Below the pieces are notes generated by a model, which was given only the letters and a program-made list of their open reading frames with translations, made no database searches and was not told the origin of the DNA. A stretch of 64,000 nucleotides of DNA, from positions 17,227 through 81,226 of the forward strand of contig NZ_JAMCCQ010000007.1 of the NCBI RefSeq assembly GCF_023370775.1, written 5' to 3'. The stretch comes from Marivita sp. GX14005. GTDB taxonomy: Bacteria; Pseudomonadota; Alphaproteobacteria; Rhodobacterales; Rhodobacteraceae. The translations under genes and the position numbers were made by a program. Position 1 is the stretch's first letter. Every line of letters begins with the position of its first letter. Positions 33,555 to 42,849 of the stretch are shown one piece after another.

Positions 33555-35324
33555 ATGACAGCCACGTCACCTCTGAAAAAGGCGTATGGCCGGTTCAAGG
33601 CGATCATCTTCGCCACCGTGGTGTTCAGTTTCTTCTCCAACCTGCTGATGTTCGTCGGCCCGCTCTACATGCTGCAGGTCTATGACCGCGTGTTGGCGAG
33701 CCGGAACGAATTTACCCTGCTGATGATCACCGCCATCGCCGTGGCGCTTCTGGTGACATACGGGTTTCTGGAATTCATCCGCTCCAAGATGCTGGTGCGG
33801 GCGGGGCTGCAATTCGACGACATGCTGGCCAACCCGGCCTTCAACCGCGTGGTGCGCAAGCAATTGGCGGCGCCCAATTCCGGCGCCCATGCCACGTTGC
33901 AGGATGTCGACCGGGTGCGCGAATTCCTGACGGGGCAGGGGATCCTGGCGTTTTTCGACGCGCCCTGGGTGCCGCTCTTCCTGGCGCTGGTCTTCGCCTT
34001 CCACCCGTGGCTCGGCATGGTGGCGACGGCGGGCGCGGTGGTGATCTTCATCCTCGCGCTGACCAATGAATTCGCCACGCGCGGCCTTCTGAAAGAAGCC
34101 GGCACCGCCAATATGGGTGCCGCGCATTTCGTCAACACCACGGTCCAGAACGCCGAGGTGATCCGCGCTCTGGGCATGGAAAAGCCGCTCACCAATCGCT
34201 GGCTCAAGCAGCATGACGAGGTGCTGAGCGCGCAGGCCAAGGCGTCGGGGCGGGCCGGGGCCATCATGGCCTCGACCAAGTTCGTGCGCATGTCGCTGCA
34301 GATCGCCATCCTGGGCACCGGCGCCTATCTCGCGATCCAGCAGCAGATCTCGCCCGGCATCATGATCGCGGCGTCGATCGTCATGGGCCGCGCGCTTGCG
34401 CCCGTCGAACAGGCGGTCGGCCAATGGAAGCAATTCGTCGCCGCGCGCCAGGCGCATAAGCGGCTCGACGAGATTTTCGAGACCCTGGGCGATGAGGAAG
34501 ACCGGATGCAGCTGCCCGCGCCCAAGGGCAACCTGGTGGTGCAGAACCTCATCGCCACCGCGCCGGGTTCGCGCGCGCCGATCCTCAAGGGCATCTCCTT
34601 CAACATCGCGCAGGGCGAGGTGCTGGCGGTGATCGGGCCGAGCGGATCGGGCAAATCCACGCTGGTGCGTCACCTCGTGGGCGCGATGCAGCCGCAATCG
34701 GGCGCGGTGCGGCTCGAGGGGACCGAGCTGCATCACTGGGATGCCGACCAGCTGGGCCGCTACATGGGCTACATGCCGCAGGATGTGAAACTCTTCCGCG
34801 GCACGGTCTCAGAGAATATTTCGCGTTTCATCGACGGGGTGGAGGACAAGGAGATCGTCGCCGCCGCCACGCTGTCGGGCGCGCATGAGATGATCGCCAC
34901 GCTCCCCGAGGGCTATGACACCGATGTCGGCGATGGCGGCAACGGGCTGTCGGGCGGCCAGCGCCAGCGCGTCGGTCTTGCTCGCGCGGTCTTCCGCGAG
35001 CCGAGCCTGATCGTGCTCGATGAGCCGAACTCCAATCTCGATGCGCATGGCGAGCAGGCGCTGGCCAATTGCATCCAGGAAATGAAAAAGCGCGGCAAGA
35101 CCGTGGTTCTGGTCACGCATAAGGCCAACCTTCTGGCGCTGTCGGACAAGGCGCTGATGCTGGTGAACGGCCAGGTCGAGAAATTCGGCCCCACGCGCGA
35201 GATCTTCGCGCAGGCCCAGCAACAGCAGCAGCAGGCCAAGGTCCAGCAGGCACCGAAGAAAAAGGAGGTTGCGGCCGATGCGGCCCCCGCCGTGGTGAGC
35301 ATGGCGGACACGCCGCGCGGCTGA
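33555..35324 (+). CDS. Type I secretion ABC exporter ATPase/permease (PrtD-like)
   Basis: The product is 589 residues from the ATG at 33555. The N-terminal half holds about six membrane helices (FSFFSNLLMFVGPLYMLQVY; MITAIAVALLVTYGFLEFIR). The C-terminal ATPase has Walker A GPSGSGKST, signature LSGGQRQRVGLARA, Walker B LIVLDEPNSNLD and the switch His in VTHKAN. There is no C39 peptidase domain, so it belongs to the PrtD/HasD class that exports proteins with uncleaved C-terminal signals. A Gln-rich tail (QQQQQQAK) follows the ATPase. The adaptor gene lies 53 bp downstream. The outer-membrane TolC partner is not in the window. Confidence 0.93.
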   Translation: MTATSPLKKAYGRFKAIIFATVVFSFFSNLLMFVGPLYMLQVYDRVLASRNEFTLLMITAIAVALLVTYGFLEFIRSKMLVRAGLQFDDMLANPAFNRVVRKQLAAPNSGAHATLQDVDRVREFLTGQGILAFFDAPWVPLFLALVFAFHPWLGMVATAGAVVIFILALTNEFATRGLLKEAGTANMGAAHFVNTTVQNAEVIRALGMEKPLTNRWLKQHDEVLSAQAKASGRAGAIMASTKFVRMSLQIAILGTGAYLAIQQQISPGIMIAASIVMGRALAPVEQAVGQWKQFVAARQAHKRLDEIFETLGDEEDRMQLPAPKGNLVVQNLIATAPGSRAPILKGISFNIAQGEVLAVIGPSGSGKSTLVRHLVGAMQPQSGAVRLEGTELHHWDADQLGRYMGYMPQDVKLFRGTVSENISRFIDGVEDKEIVAAATLSGAHEMIATLPEGYDTDVGDGGNGLSGGQRQRVGLARAVFREPSLIVLDEPNSNLDAHGEQALANCIQEMKKRGKTVVLVTHKANLLALSDKALMLVNGQVEKFGPTREIFAQAQQQQQQAKVQQAPKKKEVAADAAPAVVSMADTPRG

Positions 35325-35377
35325 CGCGCCTCATATCCTGATCCAAACGACCGCTCTTGCAAGGAGCCGATACGCCA

Positions 35378-36670
35378 ATGGCAAAGAAACCAAGCCCCAA
35401 ACCCGTCGCCCTTGCGGGCTATGTGCTGATCTTCCTCACCTTCGGGGTGCTGGGAAGCTGGGCCGCGGTGGCCAAGCTCGACAGCGCGGTGGTGGCCCCG
35501 GCGACGATCTCGCTCGAGGGCAACCGCCGCGTGGTGCAGCATTTCGAGGGCGGCATCGTCGAGGAGATCGCCGTCAAGGAAGCGAACGCGGTGGAGCAGG
35601 GCGACGTGCTGCTGCGCCTCAATGCCGTCGAGGCGCGTTCCAACCTTGAAGTGATGTCCAACCGGCTCGACGTGGCCCGCCTGATCGAGGCGCGGCTTCT
35701 GGCCGAGCGCAAGCTGGCCGAGGAGGTCGAGTTTCCCGAAGACGTGGTCGCCAAGGACACCCATACCGTCAACGCGGTGCTGGCCGACCAGCGCGATCTT
35801 TTCAAGGAAGGCCGCTCGATCCTGAAATCGCAGGAGGATATCCTCAAGGCGCGGGTCGAACAGATCAAGGTGCAGATCGAGGGGCTGGAATTGCAGAAAT
35901 CCGCCTTCGAACGGCGGATCGCGAATTACACCGACATGCTGACCCGGATGCGCGACGGCGAAAGCCGCGGGCTGATCCAAGGCAATATCCTGAGCCAGCG
36001 CGAGGACGAGCTGATCGAGATCGAGGCCAATCTGGGGCAGGTGATCTCAGATATCGCGCAGGCGCGTGCCAGCATCGGCGAGACCGAGCTGCAGATCCTG
36101 CAACTGACGCAGGAATACCGCCAGACCGCCAATACCGCGCTGGAGCAGGTGCGCTCGGAAATCAGCGAATTCCAGGAACGGCGCAAGGTGGCACAGGATG
36201 TGCTGAACCGGACCGAGATCCGCGCGCCGGGATCGGGCACGATCCAGAACCTCAAGGTGCATACCGTGGGCTCGGTGGTGCGCCCCGGCGACGTGCTGAT
36301 GGAACTGGTGCCCGAGGATGAGGAACTTATCATCAACGCGCGCGTCTCGCCCATCGACAAGGACAACGTCACCGCCGGCCTGTCGACCGAAGTGCGCTTC
36401 ACCGCCTTCAAGACCAAGCTGACCCCGATCATGCTCGGCGAGGTCGAGACCGTGTCGAACGATGTCATCACGCCCGAGAATCCGAACGAGCCGCCCTATT
36501 ACCTGGCCCGCGTCACCGTCGACGAGGAGGATATCCCGCCCTCGATCAAGGACCGGCTGACGGCGGGCATGCCGGCCGATGTGATCATCACCACCGGCGA
36601 ACGCACGGTCGCCAACTTCATCGTCTCCCCGCTGATGGACGCGGTGCGCAAGAGCATGACCGAGGAATAG
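35378..36670 (+). CDS. Type I secretion membrane-fusion protein (HlyD/PrtE-like)
   Basis: The 430-residue adaptor has one N-terminal membrane helix (VALAGYVLIFLTFGVLGSWA), a split lipoyl domain (HFEGGIVEEIAVKEANAVEQ with later VLNRTEIRAPGSGTIQNLKV), long helical hairpins at about 90-290, and a beta-barrel end (VSPIDKDNVTAGLSTEVRF). It links the inner-membrane exporter to TolC. AAGGAG stands 11 bases before the ATG at 35378; a slightly longer frame to 35357 is unlikely. It is cotranscribed with the exporter gene. Confidence 0.92.
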   Translation: MAKKPSPKPVALAGYVLIFLTFGVLGSWAAVAKLDSAVVAPATISLEGNRRVVQHFEGGIVEEIAVKEANAVEQGDVLLRLNAVEARSNLEVMSNRLDVARLIEARLLAERKLAEEVEFPEDVVAKDTHTVNAVLADQRDLFKEGRSILKSQEDILKARVEQIKVQIEGLELQKSAFERRIANYTDMLTRMRDGESRGLIQGNILSQREDELIEIEANLGQVISDIAQARASIGETELQILQLTQEYRQTANTALEQVRSEISEFQERRKVAQDVLNRTEIRAPGSGTIQNLKVHTVGSVVRPGDVLMELVPEDEELIINARVSPIDKDNVTAGLSTEVRFTAFKTKLTPIMLGEVETVSNDVITPENPNEPPYYLARVTVDEEDIPPSIKDRLTAGMPADVIITTGERTVANFIVSPLMDAVRKSMTEE

Positions 36671-36810
36671 GGCAGGGGTGGCGATATGCCTTTCCGTTCC
36701 TATCTCGGCAAGTCACCGACTTAACTTTTCGAGCATTATCAGCTGTCCAATCGTGCTGGTTGGTTCGGCCGGCTTTCGCATTCCCTCACGAAATAAGAAC
36801 GACATTTCCG

Positions 36811-36829
36811 CCCCCCCCCCGGGGGGGGG
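36811..36829. repeat. C10-G9 homopolymer palindrome
   Basis: Ten C residues are followed directly by nine G residues. The tract lies 141 bp after the adaptor gene and 54 bp before the radical SAM start. It could fold into a hairpin, vary in length during replication, or be a sequencing or assembly artefact. Confidence 0.8.
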
Positions 36830-36866
36830 CGATGCACATTTCCATGAATGGACAGGTCCGCCCTTG

Positions 36867-36881
36867 GAACATATATAGAAC
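36867..36881 (+). promoter_or_regulatory. LexA (SOS) box, GAAC-N7-GAAC
   Basis: GAACATATATAGAAC fits exactly the direct-repeat LexA operator of alphaproteobacteria (GTTC-N7-GTTC on one strand, GAAC-N7-GAAC on the other). It lies 2 bp before the ATG of the radical SAM gene, where bound LexA would block transcription. The DNA-repair nature of both downstream genes supports the call. Confidence 0.8.
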
Positions 36882-36883
36882 AT

Positions 36884-38119
36884 ATGGCCAAGCAGACCCT
36901 GGAACAGAAACTGGCGATTCTGAGCGACGCGGCGAAATACGACGCGTCCTGCGCTTCGTCGGGATCGACCAAGCGCCATTCGCGCGATGGCAAAGGGCTC
37001 GGCTCCAACGAGGGCAGCGGGATTTGCCACGCCTATGCCCCTGACGGGCGCTGCATCAGCCTTCTGAAGATCCTGATGACGAATTTCTGCATCTACGATT
37101 GCAGCTATTGCATCAACCGCGTCTCCTCGAACGTGGACCGCGCGCGGTTCAGCGTCGATGAGGTGGTCAAGCTCACCATCGAGTTCTACCGGCGCAATTA
37201 CATCGAGGGGCTGTTTCTGTCCTCCGGCGTGATCCGCTCGCCGGATGCGACCATGTCGGACATGGTGCAGATCGCCCGCAAGCTGCGCCACGAGGAGAAT
37301 TTCCGCGGCTATATCCATCTCAAGACCATCCCCGACGCCGCGCCCGAACTGATCGAGGAAGCGGGGCTTCTGGCCGACCGGCTGTCGATCAATGTGGAAC
37401 TGCCCACCGATGCCGCCGTCAAGCAATACGCGCCCGAGAAGAAGCCCGAGCAAATCCGCCGCGCCATGGCCGATGTGCGGCTGCGCAAGGAGGCCGCGCG
37501 TGACAAGAGCCACACCGGCAAGCGCCCCGCGCGCTTCGCGCCTGCGGGCCAGGCGACGCAGGTGATCATCGGCGCGGATGGCTCGAGCGATGCCGCGATC
37601 CTGGGCCAATCGACGCGGCTTTATTCCAGTTACCAGCTCAAGCGCGTCTATTACTCGGCCTTCTCGCCCATTCCCGACAGCTCGTCGAAACTGCCGTTGA
37701 TCCGCCCGCCCCTGCAGCGCGAGCACCGGCTCTATCAGGCCGATTGGCTGCTGCGGTTCTATGATTTCCGGCTCGACGAGATCACCTCGGTCGCGCCGGA
37801 CGGCAATCTCGATCTGGAGATCGACCCCAAGCTCGCCTGGGCGCTGGCGCATCGGGGGGTGTTTCCGCTCGATGTGAACCGCGCCAGCCGCGAGATGCTG
37901 CTGCGCGTGCCGGGCTTCGGGGTGAAAACCGTCAACCGCATCCTGACGACGCGCCGCCACCGCGCCCTGCGCTACGAGGATCTGGTGCGCATGGGGGCGT
38001 CGATGAAGAAGGCCCGCGCCTTCATCACCGCCGGCGGCTGGTCCCCCGGCGCGCTGGTGGACAGCGCCCATCTGCGCGCCCGCTTCGCGCCGCCGCCCGA
38101 GCAACTCAGCCTGTTCTGA
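36884..38119 (+). CDS. Putative DNA modification/repair radical SAM protein (UdgX partner)
   Basis: The 411-residue protein carries a radical SAM cluster motif, C69-x3-C73-x2-C76 (NFCIYDCSYCINR). The family opening EQKLAILSDAAKYDASCASS is also present, as is a C-terminal helix-hairpin-helix region (LLRVPGFGVKTVNRILTTRR), which suggests DNA binding. Members are regularly encoded next to UdgX-type proteins and are thought to repair or modify DNA; the reaction is unknown. I chose the ATG at 36884; an in-frame ATG at 36848 would place the LexA box inside the coding region. No ribosome-binding site precedes 36884, so a leaderless message is possible. Confidence 0.88.
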   Translation: MAKQTLEQKLAILSDAAKYDASCASSGSTKRHSRDGKGLGSNEGSGICHAYAPDGRCISLLKILMTNFCIYDCSYCINRVSSNVDRARFSVDEVVKLTIEFYRRNYIEGLFLSSGVIRSPDATMSDMVQIARKLRHEENFRGYIHLKTIPDAAPELIEEAGLLADRLSINVELPTDAAVKQYAPEKKPEQIRRAMADVRLRKEAARDKSHTGKRPARFAPAGQATQVIIGADGSSDAAILGQSTRLYSSYQLKRVYYSAFSPIPDSSSKLPLIRPPLQREHRLYQADWLLRFYDFRLDEITSVAPDGNLDLEIDPKLAWALAHRGVFPLDVNRASREMLLRVPGFGVKTVNRILTTRRHRALRYEDLVRMGASMKKARAFITAGGWSPGALVDSAHLRARFAPPPEQLSLF

Positions 38120-39555
38120 TGCACAGCGTGCAGATCCCCGCCCTTGGCACATGGAACGCCTGGCGCGATGCCGCGCGGCGCCTCCTGGCCGCCGGCGTGC
38201 CGCCCGAGGAGATCCTCTGGAGCGGTGCGGGCGCGGAGCGGGATCTCTTCGGCGCGCAAACGGCGATGCCCGCCAGGGGCGCGATCACCGTGCCGCGCAG
38301 TTTCGTCGAGATGGCGCAGGTGGCGGTCTGGCACAGCGATCCCGAACGCTTCGCCCGGCTTTACGCGTTCCTCTGGCGGCTGCAGCGCGCGCCGCATCTG
38401 ATGCGCGATCGGGGCGACGTTGATCTGGCGCGGCTGCGGGCGATGGAAAAGAACGTGCGGCGCTGCCAGCACAAGATGAAGGCGTTCGTGCGCTTTCGCG
38501 AGATCGGGGCACCGGACGCCCCGCGCCGGTCTTTCGCTGCATGGTTCGAGCCGACCCATCATACGGTGGAGCCGACGGCGGATTTCTTCGTGCGGCGTTT
38601 CGGCGACATGGACTGGCGCATCCTGACGCCGGATGTCTCGGCGGTGTTCGAGGGCGGCAAGCTGCGCTTCGAGGAGGGCCAGCCGCGCCCCGATCTGCCC
38701 GAGGATGCCAGCGAGGCGCTTTGGGTCACCTATTTTCGCAATATCTTCAACCCGGCGCGGCTCAAGGTTCAAGCGATGCAATCGGAGATGCCGCGCAAAT
38801 ACTGGAAAAACCTGCCCGAAGCCGCCGCGATCCCCGATCTGGTGGCCTCTGCGCCCGCCCGCGCCCGCGCCATGGCAGAGGCCGCGCCGACATTGCCCCC
38901 CGCCCGCATGGCCAGCGCGCAGGCGCAGCTTGCAGGCTGCATATCGGCCTGGGACGGGCCGGCAGAGGGTTTGCCCGCCGCGCTTGCCGCCTGCAGGCGC
39001 TGCCCGCTTTACCGCGATGCGACGCAGGCCGTGCCTGGCGAAGGGCCGCTTGATGCGCCGCTGATGATCGTCGGCGAGCAGCCGGGCGATATGGAGGATC
39101 TGACCGGGCGGCCTTTGGTCGGCCCGGCAGGCCAGATGTTCGACCGGATCGCGGCAGAGGCCGGGCTGGAGCGCGAAAAGGCCTATGTCACCAATGCGGT
39201 CAAGCATTTCAAGTTCACGCCGCGCGGCAAGCGGCGCATTCACCAGCGCCCCGATGCCGGCGAGGTCGAGCAATGCCGCTGGTGGCTCGACGCCGAGCTC
39301 GCGCTGGTCAAGCCGAAGCTGGTGCTTGCCATGGGCGCCACCGCCGCGCAGGCGCTGACCGGGCGGCGCGAGGGGATCCTTGCGCGGCGCGGCGGCATCG
39401 AGAAGACGCGCGGCGGGCAAAGCGCGCTCATCACGCTGCACCCGTCCTACCTGTTGCGCCTGCCGGATGCCGAGGCCAGGGCGCAGGCCACAGAGCAGTT
39501 CCGCGCGGATCTGCGCCGCGCGGTGGATATCCTGGAGGGTCGCGCCGCCGCCTAG
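38119..39555 (+). CDS. udgX: UdgX-family uracil-DNA-binding protein with N-terminal DUF4130 domain
   Basis: The 478-residue product joins a DUF4130 domain (about 1-260) with a C-terminal uracil-DNA glycosylase fold (about 285-475). Motif A is GEQPGD (319-324) and motif B is HPSYLLR (from His441). The UdgX-specific loop KRRIHQRP contains His375, the residue that in studied UdgX proteins attaches covalently to the uracil site. The start overlaps the TGA of the radical SAM gene by one base, so both share the SOS-controlled message. Its stop shares CTAG with the stop of the convergent proV gene. Confidence 0.9.
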   Translation: MHSVQIPALGTWNAWRDAARRLLAAGVPPEEILWSGAGAERDLFGAQTAMPARGAITVPRSFVEMAQVAVWHSDPERFARLYAFLWRLQRAPHLMRDRGDVDLARLRAMEKNVRRCQHKMKAFVRFREIGAPDAPRRSFAAWFEPTHHTVEPTADFFVRRFGDMDWRILTPDVSAVFEGGKLRFEEGQPRPDLPEDASEALWVTYFRNIFNPARLKVQAMQSEMPRKYWKNLPEAAAIPDLVASAPARARAMAEAAPTLPPARMASAQAQLAGCISAWDGPAEGLPAALAACRRCPLYRDATQAVPGEGPLDAPLMIVGEQPGDMEDLTGRPLVGPAGQMFDRIAAEAGLEREKAYVTNAVKHFKFTPRGKRRIHQRPDAGEVEQCRWWLDAELALVKPKLVLAMGATAAQALTGRREGILARRGGIEKTRGGQSALITLHPSYLLRLPDAEARAQATEQFRADLRRAVDILEGRAAA

Positions 39556-40619
39556 CCCGCCTGTCTCGCGACAGGCTCCTCCGGCCCGCGCGAGGGCACC
39601 AATGCGCGCACCAGATCGCGCATGTGCAGGATGCCGACCTGCAGCCCGTCCCGCATCACCCGGTAATTGAGCGTGGTATCGCCCCCCGAGAGCGCGATCA
39701 CCGCCTCCAGCGTGTCGTCGTGATCGACCTCGCCGGCCACATCCGCTACCGGGCGATCCGTCTTCTCCATCACCGAGCGCACGCGCAGCACGCGGGCGCG
39801 GTTGATGTCGGCCACGAAATCCTCGATGTAGGGATCGTTCGGGTTGAGCAGGATCTGCTGCGGCTCGCCCTGCTGGACGACATAGCCGTCCTTGAGGATC
39901 ACCAGGTGATCGGCCAGCTTCAGCGCCTCGTCGAGATCATGCGTGATGAAGACGATGGTTTTCTGCAATTCGCCCTGCAATTCGATCAGCAGATCCTGCA
40001 TGTCGGTGCGGATCAGCGGATCGAGCGCCGAGAACGCCTCGTCCATCAGCATGATGTCGGAATTGGAGGTCAGCGCGCGCGCGATGCCGACACGCTGCTG
40101 CATCCCGCCCGAAAGCTGCGCGGGATACTGGTTGCCCTGCCCCTCAAGCCCCACGCGGTCGAGCCATTTGGTCGCCTCGGCGGCGTATTGCTTCTTGCTT
40201 TGTCCGGCGACGGCAGGGGCGAGCCCTGCGTTTTCCAGCACCGTGCGATGCGGCAGAAGCGCGAATTTCTGGAACACCATCGACATGCGATGCTGACGCA
40301 GATCGCGCAGCTGGCGGTCGTTGTTGCTCAGGATATCCTCGCCATCGACCAGCACCTCTCCGGCGGTGGGTTCGATCAGCCGGTTGAGATGCCGGATCAG
40401 GGTCGATTTGCCCGAGCCCGACAGGCCCATGATCACCGTGGTCTTGCCACGCGGCATGTCCACGTTGATATCGCTCAGGCCCAGGACATGGTTGGTCTCG
40501 GCCAGAAGATCGGGCTTGCTCATGCCGCCCTTGACGCGTTCCAGCGCCTTTTGCGGGTTCGCGCCGAAGATCTTGTAAAGCCCGCGGACCGAGATTTTCG
40601 GAGTGTCGTCGTTGCTCAT
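39552..40619 (-). CDS. proV: Glycine betaine/proline-type ABC transporter ATPase (ProV)
   Basis: The protein is 355 residues with Walker A GLSGSGKST (65-73), the ProV/OpuAA-type QKFALLPHRTVLENAGLAP, signature QLSGGMQQRVGIARAL and Walker B MLMDEAFSALDP. A C-terminal regulatory tail of CBS type (about 275-350: RARVLRVRSVMEKTDRPVAD) is present, as in osmosensing ATPases. It energises uptake of quaternary amines by ProW with ProX. It is the last gene of the proX-proW-proV run, 12 bp after proW. Confidence 0.93.
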   Translation of the reverse strand: MSNDDTPKISVRGLYKIFGANPQKALERVKGGMSKPDLLAETNHVLGLSDINVDMPRGKTTVIMGLSGSGKSTLIRHLNRLIEPTAGEVLVDGEDILSNNDRQLRDLRQHRMSMVFQKFALLPHRTVLENAGLAPAVAGQSKKQYAAEATKWLDRVGLEGQGNQYPAQLSGGMQQRVGIARALTSNSDIMLMDEAFSALDPLIRTDMQDLLIELQGELQKTIVFITHDLDEALKLADHLVILKDGYVVQQGEPQQILLNPNDPYIEDFVADINRARVLRVRSVMEKTDRPVADVAGEVDHDDTLEAVIALSGGDTTLNYRVMRDGLQVGILHMRDLVRALVPSRGPEEPVARQAG

Positions 40620-40631
40620 CTCCGGCTCCTT

Positions 40632-41663
40632 TTAATGAGGTTGCTGAGCGTTGATGCGCGCGAGCGCCGCCTTGGTCACGCGGTCGAGGATGATCGCCAG
40701 AAGCACGATCCCCAGCCCCGACAGCAAGCCGACCCCGAGCTCGAGATTGCGGATGCCGCGCAGCACCAGCACGCCGAGACCCGGCGCCGAGACGAGCGAG
40801 GCGATGACGACCATGGCAAGGCTCATCATGATGGTCTGGTTCACGCCCGCCATGATGTTGGGCAGCGCCAGCGGGATCTGCACGCCGAAGAGCTTTTGCC
40901 GCTTGGTCATGCCGAAGGCATCCGCCGCCTCGATCACGTCGCGGTCCACCAGCCGGATCCCGAGATCGGTCAGCCGCACCACCGGAACGATCGCGTAAAG
41001 GATGATCGCGATGCCGTAGAGCTTGGGCTCGGTGACCGAAAAGAGAAAGATCAGCGGGATCAGGTAGACGAAGGGCGGCAGCGTCTGCAGCATGTCGAGG
41101 ATCGGGATCATACTGCGCTGCACCCGGTCGCTGCGCGACATGGCGATGCCGATGGGCACGCCCAGCAGCACGCATATGATGGCGCAGACAAAGATGATCG
41201 CCAGCGTCTGCATGGTGTAATCGTAGTAATCCACGAAGGCGAGGAAACAGAAGGCGGCGGCGACCAGCCCCACCAGCTTGAACGAGCGCCCGACCAGGTA
41301 GACGATCAGCATCAGCAGCGGGATCATGATCCACCACGGCACCGATTGCATCACCCAGAGCGCGTTTTCCAGCGCCCAGCTGAGCGGCTGGGTCAATGGA
41401 TCGACCACCACCTTGAGCGCGTCCTTGATATCGAGAAAACCGCGCTCCAGCCCCAGTGTCAGCGCGCGCGATTGCGGGATCGCGTCGCAGGCCTCGTGCA
41501 GCGCATCGAGCGAGGGAAACGGCGTGTCCCAGGCCGAGACCGCCTCCGGCTCGCCCGAGGTCGCGCCCAGCAGGTCGGCCATCGAGGAAAGCCCGCTGGA
41601 GGTCTCTCCGCCGCACCAGTCGCGCAGGCCGAGCCCGTCGAAGATGAAATCATATGTCGCCAT
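40632..41663 (-). CDS. proW: Glycine betaine/proline-type ABC transporter permease (ProW)
   Basis: The product has 343 residues. A roughly 120-residue N-terminal part comes first, then membrane helices and the BPD_transp_1 core: ILDMLQTLPPFVYLIPLIFL and the EAA loop VIEAADAFGMTKRQKLFGVQ with IPLALPNIMAGVNQTIMMSL. It forms the channel with ProV. I start at 41663 because GGAAAGGG lies 4 bases upstream; an in-frame extension to 41696 has no such signal. It is separated from proX by about 220 bp containing a hairpin. Confidence 0.92.
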   Translation of the reverse strand: MATYDFIFDGLGLRDWCGGETSSGLSSMADLLGATSGEPEAVSAWDTPFPSLDALHEACDAIPQSRALTLGLERGFLDIKDALKVVVDPLTQPLSWALENALWVMQSVPWWIMIPLLMLIVYLVGRSFKLVGLVAAAFCFLAFVDYYDYTMQTLAIIFVCAIICVLLGVPIGIAMSRSDRVQRSMIPILDMLQTLPPFVYLIPLIFLFSVTEPKLYGIAIILYAIVPVVRLTDLGIRLVDRDVIEAADAFGMTKRQKLFGVQIPLALPNIMAGVNQTIMMSLAMVVIASLVSAPGLGVLVLRGIRNLELGVGLLSGLGIVLLAIILDRVTKAALARINAQQPH

Positions 41664-41837
41664 GAAACCCTTTCCGGAGGCACGGGGGTGCCCCATCGTC
41701 TTGCGGCCGCCGCGCCGCGGATGCGCCGGCCTGTCGTTATTCTTGTCACGATAGTCTTGTCACGATAACGCGGCTGCGCCGCCAGACGGTCACGAAAGCG
41801 TTCCAAAGGACGAAGCGCTTACGTCAGCCGGTGGCGA

Positions 41838-41867
41838 AAGGGGGCCGCCCGACCGGGCCGCCCCCTT
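41838..41867 (-). terminator. Hairpin between proX and proW
   Basis: AAGGGGGCCGCCC and GGGCCGCCCCCTT pair at 12 of 13 positions around GACC, 13 bp after the proX stop. It could partly end transcription or protect the proX message so that binding protein is made in excess. Confidence 0.65.
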
Positions 41868-41880
41868 GAGGACGCAAGGC

Positions 41881-42849
41881 TTATTTCAGAAGCTTGCCCA
41901 GCTTCTCGCGGGCATCTTCATTGAGCCAGTCGCCCCATTCATCCGAATTGTTCTGCAGGTAATAGACCGCCGCTTCCTCCGCGGTGGCGTTGTTCTCGTC
42001 CTGCCAGGCCAGAAGGCTGCTCATCGTGTCGGTCTGGAACGTGATATTGGTCAGCAGTTCCGTCTCCTCGGGGTGGTTTTCGGCGAAATCCTTGGTCACG
42101 ATGGTCAGGACCGGCGCGGTCGGAAAGCCCGACGGCTTGGGGTTCGGCGTGTTGGCGTTCTGGTTGGCCTCATGCGCCTCGCGGTCATACTCGCCCAGAT
42201 CGATGCTCACCATGTCGTATTTGCCCAGCGGCGTGGTGGGACCCCAATAGTAGCCGAACCACGGCTCCTTGTTCTCGTAGGCCGAGGCCATGGAGGTCGC
42301 CAGCGTCTCGCCGGAGCCGTGATTGAAGACCTCGATGCCATTGCCCTCGAGATCGAAAGCGCGCGCCAGGTTGTCGCTGATGATGCGGCAGCCCCAGCCA
42401 TCGGGGCAGTTGTTGAACATGCCGCCGACCAGGTCGGGGTTTTCCAGAACGCCCTCGATGGTCTTGAGTTCGGGATGCTCCTCGACAAGGTAGGCCGGCA
42501 GCCACCAGCCCTCGACACCGCCGGGCTCCAGCACGCTGGTCAGCTCCTCGATGCGGCCGTTTTCCTTCAGCTTGTCATAGACTTCGCCGGCGGCGTTCGA
42601 CCACAGCTCGGGCACGATATCGGGCTCGTTGTTCTCCGACAGCGAGGTGACGGCGGGGGTGGTGTCGGACGGGACGACCTTGACATCGCAGCCATAGCCC
42701 TGCTCCAGAAGGAATTCGGAAACGGCGACGACGATCTTGGCCGAGGCCCAGTTCATCTCGGCCATGGAGACCTCGCCACATTCGTCGGCGGCCATCGCGG
42801 CGCCCGGCAGGGCCAGCACCAGTGCGGTTCCAAGCAGATATCTTTTCAT
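41881..42849 (-). CDS. proX: Glycine betaine/proline-type substrate-binding protein (ProX)
   Basis: The 322-residue product begins with a signal peptide (LLGTALVLALPGAAMAAD). It carries the quaternary-amine-binding family pattern ECGEVSMAEMNWASAKIVVA, NEPDIVPELWSNAAGEVYDK and WFGYYWGPTTPLGK. The start at 42849 has AAAGGAC upstream; the longer frame to 42951 only adds non-conserved residues. It heads the proXWV unit. The paralogue at 2566-3540 shares the same motifs throughout and could use the same permease. Confidence 0.92.
   Translation of the reverse strand: MKRYLLGTALVLALPGAAMAADECGEVSMAEMNWASAKIVVAVSEFLLEQGYGCDVKVVPSDTTPAVTSLSENNEPDIVPELWSNAAGEVYDKLKENGRIEELTSVLEPGGVEGWWLPAYLVEEHPELKTIEGVLENPDLVGGMFNNCPDGWGCRIISDNLARAFDLEGNGIEVFNHGSGETLATSMASAYENKEPWFGYYWGPTTPLGKYDMVSIDLGEYDREAHEANQNANTPNPKPSGFPTAPVLTIVTKDFAENHPEETELLTNITFQTDTMSSLLAWQDENNATAEEAAVYYLQNNSDEWGDWLNEDAREKLGKLLK

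Noticed and set aside
36848..36884. Upstream ATG extending the radical SAM protein by 12 residues
   Set aside because: It would put the LexA box inside the coding region, and the added residues are not part of the family start.
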